This document shows, piece after piece, positions 16,528-25,269 of a stretch of DNA of 64,000 nt (within the stretch, counting starts at the first letter, position 1; every line of letters begins with the position of its first letter). The translations under genes were made by a program, and so were the position numbers. The stretch comes from an uncultured Rhodospirillaceae bacterium (lineage in GTDB: Bacteria > Pseudomonadota > Alphaproteobacteria > Rhodospirillales > Magnetospirillaceae), in contig CAIUSV010000017.1 in assembly GCA_903901915.1 (NCBI GenBank), forward strand, positions 62,001-126,000. Direction: 5' to 3'. The notes under the pieces were generated by a model, which was given only the letters and a program-made list of their open reading frames with translations, was not told the DNA's origin and did not search any database.

Positions 16528-18212
16528 GGCAGTGGCTCCAGCCTGGCGATCTCGATGCAGTTGCGGCCCGCCCGCTTGGCGGCGTAAAGCGCCTTGTCGG
16601 CGGCGTCCACAAGCCGGTCGGCCGGAATTTCGGGAAAGCGCGAGATGCCGCCGGAAAAGGTGCACGAAAAACTTCGGTCCCCGGCGTGGAATTTCATCTG
16701 CGAGAAATCGTTGCGCAAGGTGTTGATGACCCCCAACGCCTCCTTCATGCTGATGTTCTGCATGACGATGGCGAATTCCTCCCCGCCATATCGTCCGATC
16801 AGATCGGTATTGCGCAACCGCTGCTGGAGCATGCGGGCCAGCCCGACCAGAACCTGATCGCCCGCCGGGTGGCCATAGGTGTCATTCACGCCTTTGAACA
16901 GGTCCAGATCGATCATCACCATGCAGACCTTGCCGCCGTCGCGCCGGGCCTGAGCCACGGTGGTGTCGAGGTACTGGGACAAGAAAGTGTGGTTGACCAG
17001 ACCGGTCAAGCCGTCCTTGACCATCAGGGAGCGCAGCGTGCGCGTGCGTTCGGCACGGATGGCGACCGCGCTGATCAGGTCTTCGGGCTGGATGGGTTTG
17101 GTCAGAAAGGCTTCGGCGCCGACACGCAGGGCTGAAACCTGGGTCACCTTGTTGGTTTCGCTGGACAGGAACACGATGGGCAGGCTGATGAAGTCGGGAA
17201 TCTGGCGGATAAGCCGCGACAGATCGCGTCCGGAACACTGGGGCATGTACATGTCCATCAGCACCAGATCAGGGCGGAATTCGGCCAAAGCCTCAAGGAT
17301 GCCACTGGGGTTGTGCAGCAGGCGGGTGACCATGCCCGCTTCTTCCAGAATCAGGCTGTGATATTCGGCCACTTCCGGCTCGTCATCCACCACCAGAATG
17401 CGGAATGGGTCGGGGGCGTCCCGCGATGTCAGCGAATCCAGGACCTCGACCACATCGATGGTCCTTACCGGCTTGGTGAAATAGGCTTGACCGCCGGCGA
17501 CCACCGATCGCAGGCGGGCATCGAAGTCCCGCCGCGAAGATACGAAAATCACCGGCGGCGGATTTGGGATATCGTGTCGCAACGAGGCGATGATGTCGGG
17601 GCCGGCATTGTTGCTGCCGGGAAATACGATATCCATGATGACGGCGTCGGGGGGATTGGCCAGTACGGCGGCCCTGAGCGCGTCGGGCGAGGTGAAATTG
17701 GCCACGCCATAGCCGAAGCAACCGAGTTGCGAGGCTATAGCGTCAGCCGCGATCTCGTCGTCATCACACATATAGATGCGCTTGCGGGGCTGACCGCCGA
17801 CGGACCCGACCTCCGTCAGGTCGAATGCGGCTGCCTGGGGGCGGATTTCGAGTTCGATGTCCAGCGCCTGGGCGGCCAAGGTCTGGACATGGGCCAGTAG
17901 GGCGATCATCTCGGCCGCTACCGCCGTGGCCGAGACCGGGCGCGCTTCTTCGTCCAGGGCGCGATATGCCAGCAGCATTTCCTCACCGAGGCCGCCTTGG
18001 GCGCTGATCTTCTCCAGGCCGAACGAGGCGGCGGACCCCTTGAGGGAATGGAAGACACGGTACAGATCGTCCAGCAGGCCCGCATCCTTGGGCGAGACCA
18101 TCAGGCGTTCGCACATCTGGCGGCCCACGGCCACGGTGGTGGGAACCTTGGTCAGGAAGGTGTGGCGCAGCTTCTGGATCTTTTCGCGCAAGGTCGGCTT
18201 GCGAGCGTCCAT
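16524..18212 (-). CDS. Hpt-REC-REC-GGDEF diguanylate cyclase
   Basis: The 562 residues carry four domains. An Hpt domain comes first (about 15-120, phospho-accepting H55 in FHSLKGSAASFG). The first receiver (145-262) has an acidic DDD, acceptor D194 and Lys in FTKP. The second receiver (271-388) has LVVDDEP, acceptor D320 and TKP. A GGDEF domain (about 395-560) has RYGGEEF (474-480) and an intact RxxD inhibitory site (RNTD, 467-470). It should make cyclic di-GMP with product feedback and be switched by phosphorylation from the CheA of this operon, like WspR. The extra Hpt and second receiver mark it as more elaborate than WspR. It lies 3 bases after the preceding receiver gene. Confidence 0.92.
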   Translation of the reverse strand: MDARKPTLREKIQKLRHTFLTKVPTTVAVGRQMCERLMVSPKDAGLLDDLYRVFHSLKGSAASFGLEKISAQGGLGEEMLLAYRALDEEARPVSATAVAAEMIALLAHVQTLAAQALDIELEIRPQAAAFDLTEVGSVGGQPRKRIYMCDDDEIAADAIASQLGCFGYGVANFTSPDALRAAVLANPPDAVIMDIVFPGSNNAGPDIIASLRHDIPNPPPVIFVSSRRDFDARLRSVVAGGQAYFTKPVRTIDVVEVLDSLTSRDAPDPFRILVVDDEPEVAEYHSLILEEAGMVTRLLHNPSGILEALAEFRPDLVLMDMYMPQCSGRDLSRLIRQIPDFISLPIVFLSSETNKVTQVSALRVGAEAFLTKPIQPEDLISAVAIRAERTRTLRSLMVKDGLTGLVNHTFLSQYLDTTVAQARRDGGKVCMVMIDLDLFKGVNDTYGHPAGDQVLVGLARMLQQRLRNTDLIGRYGGEEFAIVMQNISMKEALGVINTLRNDFSQMKFHAGDRSFSCTFSGGISRFPEIPADRLVDAADKALYAAKRAGRNCIEIARLEPLP

Positions 18213-18215
18213 GCC

Positions 18216-18584
18216 TTATCCCTTCGCCCGCGCGGCCATGGCCGCGTCGATGGCTTCGATCAGCGAGGTTTCCAGCGAGAAGTCCTTGGTCAAACAGCCG
18301 TCCAGGCGGGGTTCATCCGCCAGAAGCGGGCCGGGCTCGTCCCCGGTCAGCAAGATGAACGGAATCTCTTCTCCCTGGTCCCGCCAGGAGCGGAACAGGT
18401 CGATGCCGCTGATCAGAGGCATGTTCATGTCGGACACCACCAGATCGAACGGGCCGCCGTCGGACAGCGCGTCGGTGGCATCGACGCCATTTTCCGTCAG
18501 CACCACCTCGTGGCCGGCATCTTCCAACACCGCACCGGTCATTTCGCCCGCCATGGGGTCATCGTCAACCACCAATATTCGCAT
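18216..18584 (-). CDS. Single-domain response regulator
   Basis: The 122-residue receiver starts directly with MRILVVDDDP, has the phospho-acceptor at D52 (VVSDMNMP), Thr in LLTGDE and the conserved Lys in LTKDF. There is no output domain. It lies between the CheA hybrid and the Hpt-REC-REC-GGDEF protein, 25 and 3 bases away, so it is probably a CheY-type output or phosphate sink of this pathway, or a shuttle to the Hpt domain of the cyclase (inference). Confidence 0.88.
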   Translation of the reverse strand: MRILVVDDDPMAGEMTGAVLEDAGHEVVLTENGVDATDALSDGGPFDLVVSDMNMPLISGIDLFRSWRDQGEEIPFILLTGDEPGPLLADEPRLDGCLTKDFSLETSLIEAIDAAMAARAKG

Positions 18585-18609
18585 CGTTCGTCCACTCTGT
18601 CTCGGGTCT

Positions 18610-20700
18610 TTACCCTAGCAAACCCCGCAAGGTATCGACTAGGGAGCTTTGATCGAAATCGCCTTTCACGATATAGGCATCGGCGCCCACCTGGATGCCG
18701 CGCCGCCGATCCTCGTCCTTGGATCGCGAGGTGACGATGATGATCGGGCGCTCGCGGTAGCGGTCTTCCTGGCGTAGCGCCGCCGTCAGCGAGAAGCCGT
18801 CCATGTTGGGCATTTCCACGTCGGTCAGCACCGCGTCGAAATCGCCGGCCCTGGCTTTTTGCAGCCCGTCCAGCCCATCCTCCGCCAGGGTTACCACATA
18901 GCCATGGGCTTCCAGTACATCCTTTTCGATTTCGCGGGTGTTAAGCGAATCATCGACCACAAGAACCCGGAAGGCGCTGTCCTGGCCGGCGGGGGCGTCA
19001 TCGCCGGCCTCGCCCCGGACGAGGCGGGCCATGTCCAGCAGTACCGGGGCATGCAGCACGCTGACCAGCGCGTTGCGCCCGGTCATCACCATGCCGGCCA
19101 CCAGGGGCAGGTGGCGCAGATGAATGGGCAGTGGCTTGATGACCATGTCGCGTTCATCGACAAGGTCATCGACGCGCAGCGCCAGCTTTTCATTCCTGAC
19201 CCGAACCACCACCAGTAAAAGGCCGGATTTGGCGCGGCCCGTGTCCGCCATGCCCAGAAGCCCGGCCAAGGAGACCACCGGGATGAATTCGTTGTCGATC
19301 ACCACCGCGTCGCGCCCGGTCACGTTCAGCAGCCGGTCCGGGGGCAGATCCAGCAGTTGCGCCACGTATTGGGCGGTAAAGCCGAAGCTTTCACCACCGG
19401 CCTGGACCACCAGGACCCGCATCACCGCCAGCGAAAGGGGCAGGCGCAGCGAGAAGGTCGTGCCCTTGCCGGGTACGGTCTCGACACCGATGACGCCTTG
19501 CAGGTCGTCGACGATGGTCCTCTTGACCACGTCCATGCCGACGCCGCGCCCGGAGACTTCGGTGATGATGGAACTGGTGGAGAAGCCGGGCGAGAAGATG
19601 AGGTCGATGGCCTCGGAATCGGGCATGGCGGCGGCCTGCTCGGCGCTGACCAGTCCCTTGCGCACGGCTTTGTCGCGGATGGCGCCCAGGGGCAGTCCGC
19701 CGCCATCGTCGGCGACGTCGATCACCACCCAGCCCCCGTCCTGGCGGGCACCCAGGCGGATGGTGCCGTAGGCTGGCTTACCCGCAGCCCGGCGGATGGC
19801 GGCATCCTCGATACCATGATCGACCGAATTACGCAGCAGATGGACGATGGGGTCGTTCAGCCGATCGATCAACTGGCGGTCCAGCTCGATGTCGGTACCG
19901 GTGAGCTGGCATTCCACATCCTTGCCCAGGGACCGCCCCAGGTCGCGGATCAGCCGGGATGCCGGTTCCAAGACGATGGACAGAGGCAGCATGCGCATGA
20001 CCAGCGCCTTGGCATGCAACTCGTCCATCAGCAGTTCCTGAGAGAACACGTCCTCGCGAAGATCGCGGGCGAACGGGCCAAGGGCCGACGGGTCGGCACC
20101 TTCCACCTCGCGCTCGATCTGGCGGATATCGATCAGGCGCTGGCGCAGCCGGGCATGGCTGGAGACCACCTCGCCCATCAGTCGGATCAATTCGTCCAGC
20201 TTGGTCAGCTGTACCCGCACCGTATCGGCGGATTTGAGCTTAACCTCCGCCTGTCGCGGGATTTCCGTGGCGGTGTGAGGCGGCAGCGCGGCGGGAGGGG
20301 CGGGCTCGTTGCCGTCGCCGGTCAGAACGGCGGCCAGCGCCGCGCACACCCCCCTGTCGGGTTCGCCCGGCGCATCGCCATCGGCGACCTGATCGACCTG
20401 GGCGGCGATGGCATCCACGCCCTGTTGCAGCAGCCGGCGCAAATCGGCACTCCAGGCGAGGCTGCCATCACGCAGCGCGCCCAACACGTCTTCGACGACA
20501 TGGGCGGTCTCGGTGATGGGGATCAGTTTCAGCATCCGAGACGAGCCCTTGACCGTATGAGCCGAACGGAAGATGGCGTTCACGGTCTCGTGATCGGCGG
20601 GGTTGGCCTCCAGGGCCGCCAGACCGTCCTCGACCTTGCGAAGGTGGTCGCGGGCCTCGTCGACGAAGCGGGCGGTGAAGCGCTTGATGTCGAGGGCCAT
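18610..20700 (-). CDS. cheA: CheA-receiver hybrid histidine kinase
   Basis: The 696 residues follow the CheA/WspE plan. An N-terminal Hpt domain has AHTVKGSSRML (H48). A Pro-rich linker leads to the dimerisation domain (about 170-240) and the ATPase domain with N box LLRNSVDHGIED, DDGGG and SGRGVGMDVV. A CheW-like P5 domain spans about 435-560, and a C-terminal receiver from about 577 has acceptor D627 (LTDVEMPNMDG). No separate P2 CheY-binding domain is evident. It should autophosphorylate H48 under receptor control and phosphorylate its own receiver, the operon's receivers and CheB. It lies 3 bases after cheR. Confidence 0.95.
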   Translation of the reverse strand: MALDIKRFTARFVDEARDHLRKVEDGLAALEANPADHETVNAIFRSAHTVKGSSRMLKLIPITETAHVVEDVLGALRDGSLAWSADLRRLLQQGVDAIAAQVDQVADGDAPGEPDRGVCAALAAVLTGDGNEPAPPAALPPHTATEIPRQAEVKLKSADTVRVQLTKLDELIRLMGEVVSSHARLRQRLIDIRQIEREVEGADPSALGPFARDLREDVFSQELLMDELHAKALVMRMLPLSIVLEPASRLIRDLGRSLGKDVECQLTGTDIELDRQLIDRLNDPIVHLLRNSVDHGIEDAAIRRAAGKPAYGTIRLGARQDGGWVVIDVADDGGGLPLGAIRDKAVRKGLVSAEQAAAMPDSEAIDLIFSPGFSTSSIITEVSGRGVGMDVVKRTIVDDLQGVIGVETVPGKGTTFSLRLPLSLAVMRVLVVQAGGESFGFTAQYVAQLLDLPPDRLLNVTGRDAVVIDNEFIPVVSLAGLLGMADTGRAKSGLLLVVVRVRNEKLALRVDDLVDERDMVIKPLPIHLRHLPLVAGMVMTGRNALVSVLHAPVLLDMARLVRGEAGDDAPAGQDSAFRVLVVDDSLNTREIEKDVLEAHGYVVTLAEDGLDGLQKARAGDFDAVLTDVEMPNMDGFSLTAALRQEDRYRERPIIIVTSRSKDEDRRRGIQVGADAYIVKGDFDQSSLVDTLRGLLG

Positions 20701-20703
20701 GGC

Positions 20704-22140
20704 CTATCTCCCGGCCATGCGCGCAGGACGCGCCTGGCGTTCACACAGGAAGCGGATCTCGGCCGCGGGCAGGCCCAGGGGCAGCACCAGGCCGCCATCG
20801 GGATGGGGGTTGACCTCGCCCAGTTGCTGGAGCGTTACCCGATAGCTGCGCTGGGCCGATTCCATCATGCCCAGGGATTTTTGGACATCGGCCAGATAGT
20901 AATGGGCGGGCCAGCACTCGTGCCGGACATAGACCGCTTTCTTCAGCCAGGCGGCGGCATCTTCGAGCTGGCCCTGCCACTTGGCCGCCAGACCCAGCAG
21001 TACCAGGGCATCCACCGACCATTCATCGGCAGCCAGCGCCTTTTCTCCCAATTGCCGCGCCGTCTGGAAATCGCGGCCCAGCAGCCGGACGTAGCCTTCC
21101 AGCGCCAGAAGGTCGGCGGCGGGCCGACCTTGGCGGTTGCGGGGGCCCAGGATCAGGTCGACGCGATCGAATCGCTTGTCGCGAATAAGCGAGCGGATCT
21201 CGTCCAGGTCCGGTTCGGGGGGGGCGGGTCGGGGAATGGGCAATTTGGGTAAAGGCGCGGGGGCGCGGCTTCTCTCCGGGCGGGAAGCGGGAACGGGATG
21301 CGGGGCGGGGACCGCCCGGGGCGGTGCCTTCCGGTGGAAGAAGAAGGCTCCGTCTTCTTCCGCCAAGGTGAAGACGCCGAGATCGTTGGCCAGGGTCTCG
21401 GCGGAGCCGGTCACCAGATGGCCGTGCTCGCACATGGCGTGGGCGAAGCCCTGCTGGATCTGGCGGCGGGTGGCTTCGTCGAAATAGATGGAGACATTGC
21501 GAAAGAACACCACGTCCAGATCGCAAAGCGCCGGAGGGAAACCGCGGGACAGCAGGTTCAGCGGATGAAAGCTCACCATGGCCTTCACCTTGTCGTCCAC
21601 CACCATGGTTCCTCCCGCCAAGGGGTGGAAATAGCGCTGGCGCAGATCGGTGTCGAGGCTGCGGAACGAGAATGCTCCGTAGCGTCCGGCGCGCGCCTTG
21701 GCAAGCGCGTAATGGTCGATGTCTCCCCCCAGGATTCGCACCATGCGGGCCGCCGCCTCGCCATATTTTTCGAGCATGGCGATGGCGATGGAATAGGGCT
21801 CCTCCCCGCTCGAACAGCCCGCCGACAGGATGCGGATGGGAAGTCGCCCGTTCGCCTCGGCCAGCAGTCGCGGCATCAGCCTGTCGGTCAGCAGCCGAAG
21901 CTGTTCCGGCTCGCGGTAGAAATAGGTTTCGTTGATGGTCAGCAAGGTGACGAGTTCCTGGAATTCGTCTTCGTTGGCCACCAGCCTGGCGAAATAGGTC
22001 GGGGCATCGTCCAGCCCCAGGGCGGCAACCCGCTTGTCGATGGCGGCCACCAACGGCTCTTGGCCTAGACCGTCCGACTGTAGACCGCAGTGGCTGCGGA
22101 TCAATTCCTTGAAGCGGGCCAGGGTGCCGGCGTCGATCAC
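20704..22140 (-). CDS. cheR: CheR chemoreceptor methyltransferase with TPR tail
   Basis: The 478-residue protein has an N-terminal CheR all-alpha domain (FKELIRSHCGL) and the SAM-binding domain (about 70-275) with INETYFYREP and SAGCSSGEEPYSIA. After a Pro-rich linker, the C-terminal 170 residues form TPR-like helices (LLALEGYVRLLGRDF and following). CheR methylates glutamates of the MCP. A C-terminal TPR is the hallmark of WspC-type CheR proteins in alternative chemosensory systems. The start overlaps the cheB stop by four bases (ATGA). Confidence 0.95.
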   Translation of the reverse strand: MIDAGTLARFKELIRSHCGLQSDGLGQEPLVAAIDKRVAALGLDDAPTYFARLVANEDEFQELVTLLTINETYFYREPEQLRLLTDRLMPRLLAEANGRLPIRILSAGCSSGEEPYSIAIAMLEKYGEAAARMVRILGGDIDHYALAKARAGRYGAFSFRSLDTDLRQRYFHPLAGGTMVVDDKVKAMVSFHPLNLLSRGFPPALCDLDVVFFRNVSIYFDEATRRQIQQGFAHAMCEHGHLVTGSAETLANDLGVFTLAEEDGAFFFHRKAPPRAVPAPHPVPASRPERSRAPAPLPKLPIPRPAPPEPDLDEIRSLIRDKRFDRVDLILGPRNRQGRPAADLLALEGYVRLLGRDFQTARQLGEKALAADEWSVDALVLLGLAAKWQGQLEDAAAWLKKAVYVRHECWPAHYYLADVQKSLGMMESAQRSYRVTLQQLGEVNPHPDGGLVLPLGLPAAEIRFLCERQARPARMAGR

Positions 22141-23195
22141 GGCCGCTCTCCCTCCGCCAGCAGATCGGCCAGCGCCGCCGCGAGGTCGTTCAGCGGCAGC
22201 ACACGCTGCACCCAGCCCTTGTCGATGGCGATGGCGTTCATGCCGAAGATCACCGAACTGGCCTCGTCCTGCCCCAAGGTGGCACCGCCAGCTTTGGATA
22301 TGGCCTCCATCCCTGCCACCCCGTCGCTGCCCATGCCGGTCAGGATCAGGCCGATGGCATCACGGCCCGCCACGGCGGCGACGCTGGAGAGCAAGGAGTC
22401 GCAACTGGGCCGGTAGATCTGTCCGGACTTGCGCTCTTCCAGCCGGATCAGCCGATCCGGCGTTACGGTCATGTTGGCCTCGGAGGGTGACAGATAGACG
22501 GTGCCGGGCGCCAGTCTTTCGCCATCCCGGCCCAGGCGAACCGGCAGGGGGCAGACACTGTTCAGCCATTGGGCCATACCGGACGCAAAACCGTCCGAGA
22601 TATGTTGGGCCACCACCACCGGGCATTCCGGCGGGCCCGCCATGCCACCCAGCAGGGCGGCCAGCGCCTGGGGACCGCCGGTGGAGGACGCGATGGCCAG
22701 TATCCGCAGGCTTTCGCACCCGGACAGCGGCGGGGCTGGGGGCAAAGCGGCCACTCGTGCCGGCGAGGTGGCGGTAGCCTTGGTACGCGGCATGGTGATG
22801 ACGGGAATCTTGGACACCAGCCGCGCTTTGTCGATGAAGTCCTCTATCGCCTTGGCCGACCTCATGTTGGGCTTGTCCACCACCTCGATGGCGCCCTTGG
22901 AGATGGCCGTGAATGCTTTTTCGGCATCGGCAACACCGCTGACCACCAGGATGGGCCGCGCCCTGGAGCACATGATCTCCTCGATAGCCGCAAGCCCGCC
23001 CATCCTGGGCATTTCCAAGTCCATGGTGATCAGGTCCGGGCGCAGCCGGCGGGTCATTTCCACGGCCTGGACACCGTCGGGCGCCTCGGCAACCACCTCG
23101 AAATCGCCATCGGACTCAAAGATGGTGCGCAGCAACGAGCGCGCCAGCGAACTGTAATCGACAATCAGGACCGAGATCTTGCCGTCACTAGCCAT
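22137..23195 (-). CDS. cheB: CheB chemoreceptor methylesterase/response regulator
   Basis: The 352-residue protein has an N-terminal receiver (acceptor D59 in TMDLEMPRMGG) and a C-terminal methylesterase domain. The catalytic serine is in ASSTGGPQ, the His in VAQHISDGF and the Asp in GMGSDGVAG. It removes methyl groups from the MCP when phosphorylated by CheA. The usual acidic pair reads VDYS instead of VDDS, so one of the two Mg-binding acids is Tyr. The start codon overlaps the MCP stop by one base (TAATG). Adaptation enzymes in the operon show that the receptor is methylation-tuned. Confidence 0.95.
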   Translation of the reverse strand: MASDGKISVLIVDYSSLARSLLRTIFESDGDFEVVAEAPDGVQAVEMTRRLRPDLITMDLEMPRMGGLAAIEEIMCSRARPILVVSGVADAEKAFTAISKGAIEVVDKPNMRSAKAIEDFIDKARLVSKIPVITMPRTKATATSPARVAALPPAPPLSGCESLRILAIASSTGGPQALAALLGGMAGPPECPVVVAQHISDGFASGMAQWLNSVCPLPVRLGRDGERLAPGTVYLSPSEANMTVTPDRLIRLEERKSGQIYRPSCDSLLSSVAAVAGRDAIGLILTGMGSDGVAGMEAISKAGGATLGQDEASSVIFGMNAIAIDKGWVQRVLPLNDLAAALADLLAEGERP

Positions 23196-25114
23196 TAGGA
23201 CTGGGTGGCATCGAGGGAGAAGCTGCGCACCCGTTCACCCAGTTCCCCCGACAGGGCCGTCATCTCGTGGCTCACCTCGCGGATGCGCCCCAGGGACTGG
23301 GCGGTATGGGAACTGGCCGAAACAATCTCGCGAAGCGCGACCACCACCTGGTTGCTGGCGGTCTTCTGCTGCTGGGTGGACAGCGAGATTTGTTGCGCCG
23401 CGCTGGTGGTCTGGCGCGCCGCGTCCACCATTTCGCCCAGCAGGGCGGCGGTGTTGCTGGTGGCCACCAAGCCATCGGTGATACCGGCACCACCTTTTTC
23501 GGAGGTGATGATCAGCCGGCTGATGGAATCCTGGATTTGCGACACCTTGGTTTCGATCTCGCCGGTGGAGTTGGTGACGCTGTCGGCCAGACGGCGGATT
23601 TCGGCCGCCACCACGCCGAAGCGGCGGCCCGCCTCGCCGGCGCTGGCCGCTTCCAGCGCCGCATTGAAGGCGATCAGCTTGGTCTGGTCGGCGATCGTGT
23701 TGATGATGGACATCACCTTGCTGATTTCCTTGGACCGGCTGCCCAATTCCAGGATTTCGCTCAGGCTGTTCTCGTTGTCTTGCTGGATATCGGTCATCTT
23801 GGTCATGACCAGATCCATGGCATCGGCGCCACGCTTGCTTTGCTCCCAGGTCTGGTTGGCGATGTCCACCACCGATTTGGAATGCTCGGAAATCTGGGTC
23901 GACGATGCCGACAGTTCTTCCATGGTCGAGGTGATCTCGGCCACCGACGCCGACATCTGTGTGGACGTGGCCGCCTGGCCCTCCACCGCGCCGTCGATTT
24001 CGTGGATGGAATCAATGGCCGCCAGCGCGTGCGAGCGTACCTGGCCGACAAGGTTGTGGAGACTTTGCCGCATGGCCTCGACCGCATGGGCAAGCTGGCC
24101 GATCTCGTCGCCGCCGCCGCCTTCCACCGGTTGGGCCAGATCTCCCCCCGCCACTCGCGCCACCCCCTGGGCCAGACGGCCGATGCGCCGGGCCAGATGG
24201 CGGGCGGTGGCGGCCGCCAGGCCAAGCCCCAGGGCCAGCGCCAGACCGGCCACCAGCAAGGCGGTGTCGCGGGCCCCGGCCGCGGCGGCCACATAGCGGC
24301 TGCGGTCCATGGAGACCTCGATCACGCCGATGCGCTTGCCGGAGAAATCGGCGATGGAGGCCCCATAGACAGCGTGGGGGACTCCTTGCGCCGTGGTGTG
24401 CATCATCTGGGGTTCACCGGCCAGTGCCTTGGACAGGGCTGTTTCGTCGAAGCCGGCGGTCTTGCCCATTGTCGAGGCGAAGGTCTGGAACTTGCCGTCC
24501 TCGGCCAGATACAGGGCGATGTCCACGTTGTGCTCGGCCTTGAAACTATCGAAGAAGCCCTGGCCGAACGTCAGGCCGATTTCCACCGTGCCGAGATAGC
24601 GGACGCTGTTGCCGACCGGCACGACGCCCCGAATGCCCAGACCGGCGACACCGCCTTCCAGGCCGCGGGTGGGTTTGCGGCTCTCGTTGGCCATGACCAC
24701 GGTACGGCGGAAGGCCGACAGGTCGTCGCCGAACTTCTCGGGCTTGTGCAGGCGAAGGAAAGAGGTGGCCGGCGCGGTATGGAACTGGAACTGTTCGACG
24801 CCGAATCCCTGGGCGATGGACTTGAAGCTGGGTAGCAGCGCCGCCAGCAGCGCGGTACGGTCGCCGGCGCCGAACTTGTCTTGCACGAAGGGAAGCGAGG
24901 CGGTGAAAGTGGCCAGGGATTCCGCCGTGCGGCTTTCCAGCCCGATCCGGTCCGAGACGGCCTTCATATGCCCTTCCAACTCGGCGCGTTCGGCTTGGCC
25001 GATGACGTCTTCCATGGCGCGCAGGTTGGACAGGGTGAGCATGAGCGCGACCGCGATGACGGTCGCCCCCATGGCCAGCATCAGCTTCATCCCAAGCCGC
25101 AAATTATCGAACAT
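23195..25114 (-). CDS. Methyl-accepting chemotaxis protein with periplasmic Cache domain
   Basis: The 639-residue receptor has transmembrane segment 1 (about 10-30) and a periplasmic domain to about 275 that resembles the double-Cache dCache_3 type (FQFHTAPATSFLRLHKP). Transmembrane segment 2 (about 278-300) is followed by a HAMP domain and the long signalling hairpin, with the conserved tip region EAASAGEAGRRFGVVAAEIRR split around position 475-495. The ATG at 25114 is chosen because GGGGAT is seven bases upstream. A TTG at 25126 is less likely. As first gene of the chemosensory operon it supplies the signal input. dCache_3 domains of this kind bind small extracellular ligands, here unknown. 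Confidence 0.92.
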   Translation of the reverse strand: MFDNLRLGMKLMLAMGATVIAVALMLTLSNLRAMEDVIGQAERAELEGHMKAVSDRIGLESRTAESLATFTASLPFVQDKFGAGDRTALLAALLPSFKSIAQGFGVEQFQFHTAPATSFLRLHKPEKFGDDLSAFRRTVVMANESRKPTRGLEGGVAGLGIRGVVPVGNSVRYLGTVEIGLTFGQGFFDSFKAEHNVDIALYLAEDGKFQTFASTMGKTAGFDETALSKALAGEPQMMHTTAQGVPHAVYGASIADFSGKRIGVIEVSMDRSRYVAAAAGARDTALLVAGLALALGLGLAAATARHLARRIGRLAQGVARVAGGDLAQPVEGGGGDEIGQLAHAVEAMRQSLHNLVGQVRSHALAAIDSIHEIDGAVEGQAATSTQMSASVAEITSTMEELSASSTQISEHSKSVVDIANQTWEQSKRGADAMDLVMTKMTDIQQDNENSLSEILELGSRSKEISKVMSIINTIADQTKLIAFNAALEAASAGEAGRRFGVVAAEIRRLADSVTNSTGEIETKVSQIQDSISRLIITSEKGGAGITDGLVATSNTAALLGEMVDAARQTTSAAQQISLSTQQQKTASNQVVVALREIVSASSHTAQSLGRIREVSHEMTALSGELGERVRSFSLDATQS

Positions 25115-25269
25115 GCTTATCCCCAACTTATCTTCCGCTTTATTGGATCATCGCGGTCGATAGGTATCTTGGCAAGTGATTCCCTGTATTTCCAAGGTAC
25201 TGGGGCGATCAAATCATGACTAACGTCGTGGCCGCAGTTCGTATCGTCGCAACCGTCAGTTACTGGTCG

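Noticed and set aside
19357-21252. 631-codon plus-strand frame
   Set aside because: It is antisense to cheA and cheR, which have all their catalytic motifs. Long antisense frames are expected at this GC content.
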